From positions 1 to 64,000 of the forward strand of contig JAJPOQ010000041.1 of the NCBI GenBank assembly GCA_021232515.1: a stretch of DNA of 64,000 bases, given 5' to 3'. The notes below the pieces were generated by a model that saw only the letters and a program-made list of their open reading frames with translations, did no database searches and had not been told where the DNA came from. A program made the translations under genes and the position numbers. Origin of the DNA: Lentisphaeraceae bacterium. GTDB lineage: Bacteria; Verrucomicrobiota; Lentisphaeria; Lentisphaerales; Lentisphaeraceae. Positions 49,188-59,308 of this stretch are shown here, piece after piece (the stretch's first letter is position 1; every line of letters begins with the position of its first letter).

Positions 49188-51434
49188 ATGAAGAAGACCT
49201 TTTTACTGGCTTTCTTTTTAGTACTTTTATTTGCGAATGCTGATAACGAAAAGTACTTCCAAGAAAAAGTCCGGCCTTTGCTCGACAAGTATTGTTTTGA
49301 TTGTCACGACCCAGAAGACGAAGATAGCGAATCTCCCTTCTTGGAAGACAAAAACGCTAAAGACATAACTCACAATCGTCATATCTGGAAAAGTGTTGCA
49401 GCTCAGATTCGCAACAGAACTATGCCTCCGAAGCGTAAAAAGAAGCAACCTACAGAATTTGAAAGAGTAGAGTTGGCAACTTGGATAGATACTTACCTAA
49501 GAAGTTCAGCACTGGAAATGCCAGAGTATGCAGGTGCTGTTTTGACTCGCCGTCTCAATCGAGATGAATATGATAATACCATAAGAGACTTAGTTGGCCT
49601 TGATCTTGGTTTCTCTCACTCTTTCCCAATGGATGGCGGTGGTGGTGAAGGCTTTGATAATAATGGCGAAACTTTATTTCTACCTCCTTTATTGCTAGAA
49701 CGTTATTTGGAATCGGCTCAATTAATTTTAGATAAAGCGATAATTACACCGCGACTCATGCTTAACTTTGATGGTAGTGAAATGCTCCCAGCAAACTCAG
49801 ATACTCCAGAAAGACACTTACCAACTAAGTCTGTCGCGAGAAAAGTATTTAATTCATACCTTAAAGGTGAGTATGAGTTGAAAGTAAATATCACTGCAGT
49901 CGAAGGAAACCCTAAAATAAAGCTTTTAGTTGACGGTATAGTGGCTGAAACTTTTAAGCTTAGCTCACCAAAGGTTTTAAAGACAAATGTGATTCTTCAG
50001 CGTGGTATACACTCATTGGCTATTCAAAATGGTAAGTCAGAAGGTGAGATTAGCTTTGATAATGTGAAAATCCGTTCTTTGCAAAAAGGCGATGATAAGA
50101 AGAAGTCTTCTCATCAAAAAATATTTAAATTTTCAGCAGGGGATACAAAAGAAAGTCAGAGGCTAGCAGCTCAGAAAAATGTTACGGACTTTATGTATAG
50201 AGCTTTTAGACGGCCTGTTAGTAGTGATGAAATTTCTAAATATATGGCATTGTATGATCGAGCTATAAATAGAGATGATCCATATGAAGAGGGTGTGAAA
50301 TTAGCTCTAAAAGCAGTTTTGGTTTCTCCGCATTTCCTATTTATGATGGAAAAACAAGCAGCTAGTAAGAAGATTCAGGATCTTTCCCAATTTGAGTTGG
50401 CCTCCCGCTTATCGTATTTTTTATGGGCATCTATGCCAGATACCACTTTATTTGATTTAGCTCAAAAAGGGAAGCTTAACGATAAGTCAGTCTTGAGACA
50501 ACAAGTAAAAAGAATGCTTGCAGATGAAAAGTCTTTTAGCTTTTTTACAAAGTTTACAGGTCAATGGTTAGGGACAAAAGATGTTGGGGGTAAAGTTGCA
50601 CCACTTGGTCGTGGTACCGATATAGGTTACACTCCTGCGCTCGGTATAGCGTTGAGAGAAGAGCCCATTCACTTATTGAATTATGTTTTTCAGACCAATA
50701 AGAGTTTGTTAGATCTAATTGAGTCTGACTACATGGTAATAAATAAAGAACTTGCAAAGCACTATGATGTTAAAGGCATAAAACATGATGACTTTAAAAT
50801 TATAAAAACGCCAAATAAGCAACGAGGTGGTGTTCTTGGATTGGGCGGTGTTCATATGGTGACGTCTTTTCCTCAGAGAACTAGCCCTGTTTTACGAGGA
50901 GCTTGGGTTATAGAAACTATACTTGGGACTCCAGTTCCGCCGCCACCGGACAATGTTCCGGAATTGCCTGTGAAGAAAAATAAAAAGAAGAAGATAACGA
51001 TTCGACAAATGTTTGAGCAACACAGAAATAACGATGTCTGTTCTGCTTGTCACAACTTGATTGACCCAATTGGTTTTGGTTTGGAAAATTACGATTTGTT
51101 AGGACGTTGGCGTACAGAGGAGAAAGGGATTCCAGTAGATGCATCTGGAGTTATGCCATCTGGTGAAAAGTTTAATGGCCCAACAGAATTAAAGCAGATT
51201 ATACTTAAACAAAAAGATGAGTTTGGTCGTCACTTAGTTTCTAAAGTTTTGGGTTATGGCTTAGGACGAAGTTTATTAGATGAAGATGCTGGCACAATAG
51301 AGCGCATACTAAATAACCTTAAAGAAAATGGTTTTAAGTCTCAGAATTTGATTGAGTCAGTAGTTTTGAGTACACCATTTAGAAAGATACAGCTCATATC
51401 ACGAGCTGCAAAAGCAAAAAAGCCGAAGCACTGA
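49188..51434 (+). CDS. DUF1592/DUF1588/DUF1587 planctomycete-type cytochrome c protein (second copy)
   Basis: This 748-aa secreted protein (signal peptide MKKTFLLAFFLVLLFANA) has haem motif CFDCH (36-40), LNRDEYDNTIRDLVGLDL (DUF1587), a carbohydrate-binding-like domain, LASRLSYFLWASMPD (DUF1592), SPVLRGAWVIETILGTPVPPP with CSACH (DUF1588) and ALGYGLGRSLLDED-type DUF1585. Domain order equals the protein at 1234. The ATG at 49188 is chosen because it starts a proper leader; an upstream in-frame ATG would mask it. It precedes a DUF1552 gene by 10 nt. Confidence 0.9.
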   Translation: MKKTFLLAFFLVLLFANADNEKYFQEKVRPLLDKYCFDCHDPEDEDSESPFLEDKNAKDITHNRHIWKSVAAQIRNRTMPPKRKKKQPTEFERVELATWIDTYLRSSALEMPEYAGAVLTRRLNRDEYDNTIRDLVGLDLGFSHSFPMDGGGGEGFDNNGETLFLPPLLLERYLESAQLILDKAIITPRLMLNFDGSEMLPANSDTPERHLPTKSVARKVFNSYLKGEYELKVNITAVEGNPKIKLLVDGIVAETFKLSSPKVLKTNVILQRGIHSLAIQNGKSEGEISFDNVKIRSLQKGDDKKKSSHQKIFKFSAGDTKESQRLAAQKNVTDFMYRAFRRPVSSDEISKYMALYDRAINRDDPYEEGVKLALKAVLVSPHFLFMMEKQAASKKIQDLSQFELASRLSYFLWASMPDTTLFDLAQKGKLNDKSVLRQQVKRMLADEKSFSFFTKFTGQWLGTKDVGGKVAPLGRGTDIGYTPALGIALREEPIHLLNYVFQTNKSLLDLIESDYMVINKELAKHYDVKGIKHDDFKIIKTPNKQRGGVLGLGGVHMVTSFPQRTSPVLRGAWVIETILGTPVPPPPDNVPELPVKKNKKKKITIRQMFEQHRNNDVCSACHNLIDPIGFGLENYDLLGRWRTEEKGIPVDASGVMPSGEKFNGPTELKQIILKQKDEFGRHLVSKVLGYGLGRSLLDEDAGTIERILNNLKENGFKSQNLIESVVLSTPFRKIQLISRAAKAKKPKH

Positions 51435-51444
51435 GGAGTTAATT

Positions 51445-52812
51445 ATGTTTAAACCAATTTCGAGACGAACTGTTTTGAGGGGCTTAGGAACATCTATGGC
51501 TCTTCCATGGCTAGAAAGCATGAGTTCTGTATATGGCGCAGATAAGCTCTCTAAACCACCAGTAAGAACAGCATTTATGTTTATGCCAAATGGCGTTTGG
51601 CCAAAAGATTGGACCCCAAAAGGTTCAGGCGAGAAGTATAACGTAAATACACCGTTTTTGTCCCATCTGAGAAATGTCAAAGACGATTTTATTCTCATGG
51701 AAAACCTATGGAATAAAAAGACAGTAGGACGTAATGGGCATTGGCCAAAGGTTCCTGCATTTCTTGGTGGTGGATTTGTGGTCAGGACGACTGGTCGAAA
51801 TATGGATGTAGGACAAGCATCTCTAGACCAGGAACTCGCTAAGCATATTGGTCATAAGACGCCACTTCCATCACTAGAGTTGAGTGTCGATGAGCCTCGT
51901 ACAGGGATAGATAATGCAGGTGGTGGTTTTGCTCGTATCTATGGTAATCACATTTCTTGGCGAGATACACATACTCCAGTTGCCAGTGAGCGGATTCCAC
52001 TTATGGCGTTTAATCGATTATTTAAATCTGGCCCTATGCCTCAGATTCCAGGTATGAAGCCAAATAGCCCTGCCATGAAAAGATCGATGGCATACGATGA
52101 TTCGAGCATTTTAGATCTTGTCAGAGATGACGCAAAAAGCCTTCAGCGTAAAATTAGTATCAACGATAGAGAAAAGGTTGATGAATACTTTGAGTCTGTT
52201 AGGGCGGTTGAACGACAGATACAGAACTCCATGACTCCTCAAAAGCGTTGGGTAAATGAAGGTAGGTTTGAATTAACTAAGCCAGAAGCAGGTATTCCCA
52301 AGGATCATGAGACTCACCTTAGGTTGATGCTAGACATCATGCTATTAGCCTTTTGGACGGATAGTACGCGTATTTCTTCATTTATGTTTGGTAACGCACA
52401 GTCTGGCAAAAACTATTCTTTCCTTCCGGGAGTTAAAGGCTCATTTCATGGTCTATCGCACCATCGTGAAGATCCTAAAGTTTTAAAGCAGTATAATCAA
52501 ATAATCCATTTCCACATGAAACAAGTAGCTTACGTACTTGAGAAGATGAAGAGCATGAATGAAGGCGGTTCTTCGTTATTAGATAACTCAATGGTTTTAT
52601 TTGGCTCTACAATTAAGGATGGTAATAAGCATCACGAGCGTGACTTGCCAATCATCCTTGCAGGTAAAGGTGGAGGTGCAATTCGCTCTGGCAGAAGGAT
52701 CACTTCAGCAAAGGAAACACCTCTTTGTAATCTTTACATGAGTATGTCGGATATAATGGGTGTCAAACAAAAAGCTTTCGGTGACAGTACCGGTAAGATT
52801 GACCTTACTTAA
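51445..52812 (+). CDS. DUF1552 family Tat-exported protein (second copy)
   Basis: This 455-aa protein has the twin-arginine leader SRRTVLRGLGTSMALPWLE (about residues 5-23) and DUF1552 body (FMFMPNGVWPKDWTPKG, SLELSVDEPRTGIDNAGGG, MVLFGSTIKDGNKHHERDLPIILAG in pieces). It is the downstream partner of the preceding DUF1592 gene. In the other locus (160-4886) the order is reversed and a SUMF1-like gene is added. The 3' end overlaps the convergent methyltransferase gene by 8 bp. Confidence 0.9.
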   Translation: MFKPISRRTVLRGLGTSMALPWLESMSSVYGADKLSKPPVRTAFMFMPNGVWPKDWTPKGSGEKYNVNTPFLSHLRNVKDDFILMENLWNKKTVGRNGHWPKVPAFLGGGFVVRTTGRNMDVGQASLDQELAKHIGHKTPLPSLELSVDEPRTGIDNAGGGFARIYGNHISWRDTHTPVASERIPLMAFNRLFKSGPMPQIPGMKPNSPAMKRSMAYDDSSILDLVRDDAKSLQRKISINDREKVDEYFESVRAVERQIQNSMTPQKRWVNEGRFELTKPEAGIPKDHETHLRLMLDIMLLAFWTDSTRISSFMFGNAQSGKNYSFLPGVKGSFHGLSHHREDPKVLKQYNQIIHFHMKQVAYVLEKMKSMNEGGSSLLDNSMVLFGSTIKDGNKHHERDLPIILAGKGGGAIRSGRRITSAKETPLCNLYMSMSDIMGVKQKAFGDSTGKIDLT

Positions 52813-53623
52813 AAAGAACTCTTACACAGGCTCCACTTGGGATAGCTCTTCTAGAAGATTCTTCTGGAATGAGCATCTCAAAGCTTTCCATTTCAACTTT
52901 TTCGCCCCAAAGAGAGACTACTAGGTTTTCAAGAACTTTGGCAGAAAAGTGTGGAGAGTGGCAGCTCAGAAGAAGGAATTTAGGTTCTTTCATCAAAGCT
53001 TTACATGATTTTAGTAGTGGAACTAGATCAGTCTCAATTTTCCAGATTTCACCTTTACTACCACGACCATAACTTGGTGGGTCAAGAACAATGCCGTGGT
53101 AAGACTTCTCACGTCGCTGTTCACGTTCAAGGAACTTTTGAGCATCGTCAACAATCCAACGTATGCCTTCAAGTTGGTTTAGCTCAGCATTTTCACGAGC
53201 CCACTCAACTATGCCTTTTGCTGCATCGCAGTGTGTCGGGAAAGAACCACCACGGCGCATAGCCAAAGTAGAACAACCTGTGTAGGCGAATAAGTTCAGA
53301 GTGTTCATGCCTTCTTTTGCAACAGACTCCAACCATTTCCAGTTTTCGAGCTGTTCAGCAAAGATACCAAGGTGACCAAAGTTTGTTGGTTTGATAAGGA
53401 GCTTATTGCCGCCGAAGTCTACGTTCCATCTTTCAGGAAGAGTATTTTTTTGCCATTTACCACCGCCAGCAGAAGATCTTAGGTAGGTGTCGTCGACTTG
53501 ACTCCATTCTTTTTTACCTAGTCTTGGTTCCCAAACAGCTTGAGGGCAGGGGCGTACCATGTGATACTTGCCGATAACTTCTAATTTACGAAAATTACCG
53601 GAATCTAGAAGCTTAAATGACAT
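52805..53623 (-). CDS. class I SAM-dependent methyltransferase (RlmI/COG1092-like)
   Basis: This 272-aa protein has SAM-binding TLNLFAYTGCSTLAMRRGG (about 123-141), DAAKGIVEWARENAELN and the NPPY-like VLDPPSYGRGSKGE (about 184-197). There is no recognisable PUA domain, unlike full-length RlmI. It probably methylates 23S rRNA cytosine or another nucleic acid. The start with AAGGAAA upstream is chosen; it avoids overlap with the upstream gene. Confidence 0.85.
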   Translation of the reverse strand: MSFKLLDSGNFRKLEVIGKYHMVRPCPQAVWEPRLGKKEWSQVDDTYLRSSAGGGKWQKNTLPERWNVDFGGNKLLIKPTNFGHLGIFAEQLENWKWLESVAKEGMNTLNLFAYTGCSTLAMRRGGSFPTHCDAAKGIVEWARENAELNQLEGIRWIVDDAQKFLEREQRREKSYHGIVLDPPSYGRGSKGEIWKIETDLVPLLKSCKALMKEPKFLLLSCHSPHFSAKVLENLVVSLWGEKVEMESFEMLIPEESSRRAIPSGACVRVLFK

Positions 53624-53645
53624 CAAATTTTCCTTAAAAATTATA

Positions 53646-56225
53646 TTAGTTACTTTCAACAGCTTTGCGGAACTTTTTCACGCGGTCGCGAAAGAAAGGC
53701 TCAAGTTTATCTAGGCTGGCCGCTTTTTCAATACTTTCTAAAGCTTCTTTGTAAAGTTTTAGGCGATACTGAACTTCAGCTCTTGTATCAAAATTGGCGG
53801 CACTTGGTTCTAGATCTATAGCTTTATTTACCATTTTTAAGCAGGCATCAAGCTCATGTTCGTTTAACGCGCCTAGCCAAGCAACAGAGTTTAAAAGTAT
53901 GGCGTTATGCGGCAGTTCTTTAATAGATTTTAGCATGTGCTGCCATTGCTTGTTAAAGTATTTTTTATAAAGATCTTTAGCAGTCGCATCATTGCTCTCC
54001 CTAAGTAAAATAGGAACTTCTATGTTATTTAAAAAGAGAGAGTCGCAAACTTGCGCATAGTGTTCCATGGCGTCACTATCTTTCTTTTTCGTTGCTTCAC
54101 GAAGTTTATATTCATTGAATTGGTAGCCTAAGCGCATTGCTTCACCAAGACCACCTTGGATTAAAGATAAGTCTGAAGATGCGAGCTTATAGTAAGCCAT
54201 GAAGAAAGGCTTTGCCTTTTCATGCTCAAGATTATGGATGTGACTAGAACTTAGTTTCTGGTAAGATCGAACTCGAAATGCAGACATAGATCCACCGACA
54301 CGACAAAGCTTTTCGGCCGTTTCTAGGAAGAACTCATAGTGACCATTTTCATAAAGGTACTGACTCGTCATCGATATAACGTTTTCGCGGCCCATGTCAT
54401 AGGAACGTGCAAACTCTAAAGCTTTTTGTTGTTTCTCCATCTCTTTGTTAAGCGTGTAAGCTTGAGCTACGAGATAGTAGGGAAGTGAGATCTTTGGAGT
54501 TCCAACAGGACCAAGTAGGTTGTGTACTGCTTTGGTGTATTCTTTGTTGCGAATTCTTGCTTCACTTTCCATTAGAGAATTGAAAAGTCCTCTTTGAGCA
54601 GGCTCTAAAAAAGCCATGATCGCCGCAGCAGATGCATACCATTCTTTATCCAAGCAGTAGTTACCTAGAATGCTGGTTATTTGGCGCATGTCGCGACTGT
54701 AGCCTTCAAACTTTTCTTCAAGCATCTTTACATACTCGACAAAAGAGTCAGAATCGTCTGTTAAGCTAAGCAGGTTGATGAGCTCTATAGCGTCTTTTGG
54801 GTTTTTAGCTTTACTCTTATCTCTAAGAACCATATACAGCTCTGCAAGGTTACGACTTTCTGTTAAGGCCCAAGCAGCTCTGAGTGCATCGTTATCAGAG
54901 AGGGTTAAGTCTGTCATGTAAGCTTCTAAGTACTTTTGAGCGTCTTTTTTGAATCCAGCTTCAGCTAAGTAGACTATGGCGGTTAATTTTTGAGACTTGT
55001 CTTCTCTCGCCTCAATGACGTCGATAAACTGTTTTTTATCGATCTTTTCTTTTTTGTTCTTAATTCTGAAGGCAAGTAGTTCGAGTTTAGAGTCTTCATC
55101 TTTTTCGGCAGCTCTCTCCAACCATTTCTCAAAACTTAAGTAGTCTAACTTTCCTCTAGACAGATCTGCGAGGGCTTGATAATCTTCATGTTTCTTGAGA
55201 AGACTTTCAGCAGCTTCTACATCTGAGCTAAGTAATAGAACTGTAGTAAGGGTGATGTAGTCATTTTTATTATCCATCAGTTTGAAGATTTCTTGTTTAG
55301 TCTCTTCATACTTACCGAGTTTGTCTTGAATCTTTTGTAGCCAGAGAATATTCCAAAGTCTGTTTTTTTGAGGAATATCTAAACTTGTCTTTTCCCAGAA
55401 TTGCTCAAGATATGCGTATTTTCCTGCAAGTAAGTGACTATCAACGAAAATAGGTTTGCTGAGTGCTTTTAAAGTATCTGAGTCTTCTTGGAAGGCAATC
55501 TTGTAGAGCTTTTGACTTTCAGTTGCAGCTTCTTCGAACTTACCTAAAGATCTGTAGACTACAGATTTAGTATGATAGATGGCAGCAAGTATTTTGAATT
55601 TTTCAGAGGGGACGAGTTTTTCTAAAGCGGTAAACCTGTCTAGAAGGTCGTTTTGAGAACTTCTTTCATCGACAAAAGCAGCAAGGTTATTTATCCAATC
55701 AGGTTGATCACTAAAAATAACAGCAAGCTCAAATATTGCTCCGGCATCCTTATGGCGACCAGCATCTCGTAGTGTCAGCACAACATTTGAATCTACTTGT
55801 GGCATGATTATGTCCGCGAGTTCTTGATTGAAGTCCTTATAAAGTAGAGTGCGGATAGTTAACCAGCCACCTTCTTCTCTAGTGAGCTCAATGAGCATTT
55901 GTCCTTTTTGCTGATCATCACCCTCATAAAACTTCTGAAGAGTTTCGATAAGTTCTTTGGGAGTGTCAGGAGTTATACCCAGTTCGATTTTGTTTATTAG
56001 TGCTTTAGCTCGATCCTGTATTTCTGGATCACTTGACTTGAGTGCTTTTCGTAGTTCGTCGAGTGAAGCTTTACCTTGTTCCCAAAGTTTTTGAGAAGCA
56101 TTTTCTCTGTCTTGATAACTTTCGGCTCCCAGTTGTTGAACGAGGGACTTAAGGTCTTGGTCTTCAGCGACTAGATGGTTTGAAGTAAGTAAGAGAAGGA
56201 ATATAGAGATACAAAAGAATTTCAT
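53646..56225 (-). CDS. large secreted TPR/HEAT-repeat protein
   Basis: This 859-aa protein has a signal peptide (MKFFCISIFLLLLTSNHLVAED) followed by helical repeats: a HEAT-like N-terminal part (LGAESYQDRENASQKLWEQG), TPR-like repeats in the middle and a TPR pair near the C-terminus (HELDACLKMVNKAIDLEPSAANFDTRAEVQY). No catalytic motif is visible. It may be a periplasmic scaffold. AAGGATCAC precedes the chosen ATG; a longer frame upstream lacks a leader. Unrecognised function. Confidence 0.75.
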   Translation of the reverse strand: MKFFCISIFLLLLTSNHLVAEDQDLKSLVQQLGAESYQDRENASQKLWEQGKASLDELRKALKSSDPEIQDRAKALINKIELGITPDTPKELIETLQKFYEGDDQQKGQMLIELTREEGGWLTIRTLLYKDFNQELADIIMPQVDSNVVLTLRDAGRHKDAGAIFELAVIFSDQPDWINNLAAFVDERSSQNDLLDRFTALEKLVPSEKFKILAAIYHTKSVVYRSLGKFEEAATESQKLYKIAFQEDSDTLKALSKPIFVDSHLLAGKYAYLEQFWEKTSLDIPQKNRLWNILWLQKIQDKLGKYEETKQEIFKLMDNKNDYITLTTVLLLSSDVEAAESLLKKHEDYQALADLSRGKLDYLSFEKWLERAAEKDEDSKLELLAFRIKNKKEKIDKKQFIDVIEAREDKSQKLTAIVYLAEAGFKKDAQKYLEAYMTDLTLSDNDALRAAWALTESRNLAELYMVLRDKSKAKNPKDAIELINLLSLTDDSDSFVEYVKMLEEKFEGYSRDMRQITSILGNYCLDKEWYASAAAIMAFLEPAQRGLFNSLMESEARIRNKEYTKAVHNLLGPVGTPKISLPYYLVAQAYTLNKEMEKQQKALEFARSYDMGRENVISMTSQYLYENGHYEFFLETAEKLCRVGGSMSAFRVRSYQKLSSSHIHNLEHEKAKPFFMAYYKLASSDLSLIQGGLGEAMRLGYQFNEYKLREATKKKDSDAMEHYAQVCDSLFLNNIEVPILLRESNDATAKDLYKKYFNKQWQHMLKSIKELPHNAILLNSVAWLGALNEHELDACLKMVNKAIDLEPSAANFDTRAEVQYRLKLYKEALESIEKAASLDKLEPFFRDRVKKFRKAVESN

Positions 56226-56340
56226 CGTGATCCTTATTTGACATTTCGCTTTATAAACCGATACTGTGCAGTCTTTTTTAGAATATAGACAATCTGGTGT
56301 CAAATGCACGGGATTTCTTATAATTACACTTGGATTTGAG

Positions 56341-57564
56341 ATGATTTATAAAGTTGGTCGGGAATTAGAAGTCAAAGTAGAAGATGTTGCCTTTGGTGGT
56401 AACGGAGTAGCACGCTTGGATGGGCTTGTTTGTTTTATTCCTTTCTCAATACCAGGTGAGACTGTTAAAATAAGAATTACCTCTGTAAAGAAAAGATTTC
56501 TTGAAGCTGAAATAGTTGAAGTTATTGAACAATCCGAAAATCGAGTTGAACCTAAGTGTGAGCTTTACGGTGAGTGCGGTGGTTGTCAGTATCAGCATAT
56601 TGATTATAAAACTCAATTATCGCTCAAGGAGTCGCAACTCAAACAAGTTCTTTCACGTATTGGTAGTTTGAGTGAATTGCCAGAAATTGAAAAAATTGTT
56701 CCTTCTCCAAAAGAATTTCATTATAGAAATAGAATTACTTTAAATGCTAAGAAACAGGATGATAATTTTATTGTCTATGGTTATAAGCACTTAAATAATC
56801 AGGATACCCTCGAGATACAAAACTGCCCTATAGCTCAGTATGAGGTCAGTGATTTAACTAGAGTTCTTAAGAGAACGCCTTGGGGACATAAAAATTTAAA
56901 CAGACAACGTCCAAAGCCAGCAACGTTAAGATGTTCGGGTGGAGATGATCCGGTTATTTACTACGGAAAAGCTCCCAAAGGCATGCCTTGGCGTACAGAG
57001 AAACTTGCAGGTAGAGACTTTAGGGTTCCACTTGGAGCTTTTTATCAGGTAAACCCAGAAGTTGCTGAAGAGTTGTTTTCAATTACTACTGAGTGGTTGA
57101 ATGAACTTCCACAGCCTAAAGTCATCGACGCTTTTTGTGGCGCAGGCTTTTTATCGATGGGCTTAGAAGATAAGCATGTTGTTGGTATAGAAGAAAACGA
57201 GGCAAGTATCGAGGCTGCTGAGTATAATGCTCTTCAGTGGGGTATAAAATCGTTTAACTACATTGCAGGCGATGCCAATAAGCTAATTAATAAGCACTTG
57301 CGCAATAAAGGCGACTCAACCATTCTTATCTTAGATCCACCACGTAAAGGTTGTGGCGAGAGTACGCTTGAGTCTATCCGCAAACATAAGCCGTCACACA
57401 TTCTCTATGTCTCATGTGACCCAGCTACATTGGCTCGAGACTTGAAAGGCATATGTGGAGAATCTAACTATAAAGTCTCTAAATTAGCTTTATTGGATAT
57501 GTTCCCGCAGACTTCACACTTTGAAACTATGGTTCTTCTTAAAAAAGGCGATGCAGATGTTTGA
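56341..57564 (+). CDS. rlmD: 23S rRNA (uracil-5-)-methyltransferase RlmD/TrmA-like
   Basis: This 407-aa RumA/TrmA-type enzyme has a TRAM domain (about 1-62), a four-cysteine iron-sulphur motif (C73, C79, C82 and the Cys of NCPIAQ), SAM motif VIDAFCGAGFLSMGLE, and the catalytic VSCDPATLARDL cysteine near 365. It methylates uridine C5 in 23S rRNA. Its start is the ATG after GGATTTGAG. It overlaps era by 8 bp. Confidence 0.9.
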   Translation: MIYKVGRELEVKVEDVAFGGNGVARLDGLVCFIPFSIPGETVKIRITSVKKRFLEAEIVEVIEQSENRVEPKCELYGECGGCQYQHIDYKTQLSLKESQLKQVLSRIGSLSELPEIEKIVPSPKEFHYRNRITLNAKKQDDNFIVYGYKHLNNQDTLEIQNCPIAQYEVSDLTRVLKRTPWGHKNLNRQRPKPATLRCSGGDDPVIYYGKAPKGMPWRTEKLAGRDFRVPLGAFYQVNPEVAEELFSITTEWLNELPQPKVIDAFCGAGFLSMGLEDKHVVGIEENEASIEAAEYNALQWGIKSFNYIAGDANKLINKHLRNKGDSTILILDPPRKGCGESTLESIRKHKPSHILYVSCDPATLARDLKGICGESNYKVSKLALLDMFPQTSHFETMVLLKKGDADV

Positions 57565-58477
57565 TATAAATGACGGCGATTGGCCGTGTGGTTCAGTTGG
57601 TTATGTAACAATTGTTGGTCGTCCAAACGTTGGTAAGTCGACATTTTTAAATCAGGTTTTGGGTTATCACCTAGCTGCGGTTTCAATAAGGCCAAATACG
57701 ACGAGAAAAAGATGGCTCGGTATACTTAGTGATGACAACTCACAAATAATTTTTGCTGATACTCCAGGAATGCACGAGTGTAAAAATAAGATGCACGAAG
57801 CAATGGAAAAGACCATCAAGACAAGCATAAGCAAGAATGATCTTGTTCTCTGTATATGTGACTCTTATCGCGAGTTTGGAGAAGAAGACGAAATGGTTGC
57901 TTCTTCACTAGCAGATTGCGGTAAGCCTGTTGTTTTGGCTGTGAATAAGACAGATATTGCGAAAAAAGCTGATGTTGCAGAAATAAAGAAGAAATACTTA
58001 GAGCATTTGGGCGATGTGCCTGTTTTTGAGATATCTGCCATAAAGGGTGAAAATACAGAAGCTCTTTTAAAGCAAATTTCTGACCTTCTTCCACAGGGGC
58101 CTTTTATGTACCCTAAAGATCAAGTCGCTGATGCATTTATGCGAGATATAGCAGAAGAGATTATCCGTGAAGCGGCAAATGAATTAATCTTCGATGAGAT
58201 CCCACATGCACTTGCTGTGAAGATTGATAAGTGGCAAGAAGGGCCAAAGAAGCTTAAAATCCACGCGACAATTTATGTTGAGCGTGAAACTCAGAAAGCT
58301 ATTGTTATCGGTGTCCAAGGTGGCATGGTTAACAAAATCAAAAAGAGTGCTTGTGAAAAGCTTCGTGAAGATATTGAGAAGTTTATTGATCTTAAATTAT
58401 ATGTTAAGACTGCACCAGACTGGCAAAATAAAGGCGGTTTCCTGAAGGATTTGGGAGTTGTTGATGATGAAGGATAA
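57557..58477 (+). CDS. era: GTPase Era
   Basis: This 306-aa GTPase has G1 GRPNVGKST (21-29), G3 DTPGMHE, G4 NKTD and a C-terminal KH domain (IRSEANELIFDEIPHAL-type to KRESACEKLREDIEKF). It binds 16S rRNA in 30S assembly. The ATG overlapping the rlmD stop is chosen; two codons upstream is another in-frame ATG. An N-terminal extension of about 15 residues before the G domain is unusual but short. Confidence 0.94.
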   Translation: MFDINDGDWPCGSVGYVTIVGRPNVGKSTFLNQVLGYHLAAVSIRPNTTRKRWLGILSDDNSQIIFADTPGMHECKNKMHEAMEKTIKTSISKNDLVLCICDSYREFGEEDEMVASSLADCGKPVVLAVNKTDIAKKADVAEIKKKYLEHLGDVPVFEISAIKGENTEALLKQISDLLPQGPFMYPKDQVADAFMRDIAEEIIREAANELIFDEIPHALAVKIDKWQEGPKKLKIHATIYVERETQKAIVIGVQGGMVNKIKKSACEKLREDIEKFIDLKLYVKTAPDWQNKGGFLKDLGVVDDEG

Positions 58478-58820
58478 GATCTACATTCGCAACCTTTCTC
58501 AAGAAATCTTGATTGGAATCAATCCTGAAGAACGCATAAACAAACAACAAGTGTTAGTGAATGTGACTTTAGAAGTCGACTGTACAAAGCCTTGTAAGTC
58601 TGATGACATAAATGATGCAGTAGATTACTCAGTCATACACGATGAAATAGTTAGTTTGATGAATGACACACACTTTGATTTGATTGAAACTTTAGCAGAG
58701 CAAGTTTCTCAGCTTTGTTTAAGAAAGTCAGGTGTTGACTCAGCTTTGGTTTGTATTGATAAACCAGAAGCCTTAAAGTACGCCGAAAGTGTAGCTGTAG
58801 AGATATTTAGGAAGAAGTAA
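58467..58820 (+). CDS. folB: dihydroneopterin aldolase
   Basis: This 117-aa protein has IYIRNLSQEILIGINPEER (N-terminal) with the catalytic region, DYSVIHDEIVSLM and FDLIETLAEQVSQL, plus a C-terminal KPEALKYAESVAVEI. It cleaves dihydroneopterin in folate synthesis. It overlaps era by 11 bp and precedes folK. Confidence 0.94.
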   Translation: MKDKIYIRNLSQEILIGINPEERINKQQVLVNVTLEVDCTKPCKSDDINDAVDYSVIHDEIVSLMNDTHFDLIETLAEQVSQLCLRKSGVDSALVCIDKPEALKYAESVAVEIFRKK

Positions 58821-58823
58821 AAG

Positions 58824-59306
58824 ATGAGTGAATTAGTTTACATAGGCGTTGGTTCAAATATTGATCCAGAATCACATATACCTATGGCAATTGATCGCTT
58901 AAGACAACAGTTAGATGTAAAAGCTATATCTCCTTTTTATAAGTTTCCTGCCATGGGGACAGCTGTAGGCCAAGACGATTTTATAAATGGTATGGTCCTT
59001 GTCGAAACTGACTTAACTCCAGAGTTTCTTAAGTTTAATGTTCTTCGTGAGATAGAGTACGAGTTAGGTCGCAATAAAGATATATCTAAGTACTCTGCGA
59101 GAAAGATGGATTTAGATCTGATCCTTTTTGGTGATCAAACTATTACTTCACTTAACGTCCCTGAACCAGAAATAAGAACTCGACCTTATATCTACATACC
59201 ATTATTAGATTTATCTCCTGAGATAGTTTTGCCAAGGGAGCATGTGATGCTAGCGAATCAGGTAGAAGAGATGGCTTTAAACCCAAATATGGTTGAGTTG
59301 AAGTAA
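58824..59306 (+). CDS. folK: 2-amino-4-hydroxy-6-hydroxymethyldihydropteridine pyrophosphokinase
   Basis: This 160-aa kinase has YIGVGSNIDPESHIPMAI (N-terminal), FINGMVLVETDLTP, REIEYELGRNKD and KMDLDLILFGD followed by RPYIYIPLLDL. It pyrophosphorylates the pterin in folate synthesis, following FolB. It ends 2 bp from the convergent FHA-cyclase gene. Confidence 0.95.
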   Translation: MSELVYIGVGSNIDPESHIPMAIDRLRQQLDVKAISPFYKFPAMGTAVGQDDFINGMVLVETDLTPEFLKFNVLREIEYELGRNKDISKYSARKMDLDLILFGDQTITSLNVPEPEIRTRPYIYIPLLDLSPEIVLPREHVMLANQVEEMALNPNMVELK

Positions 59307-59308
59307 CT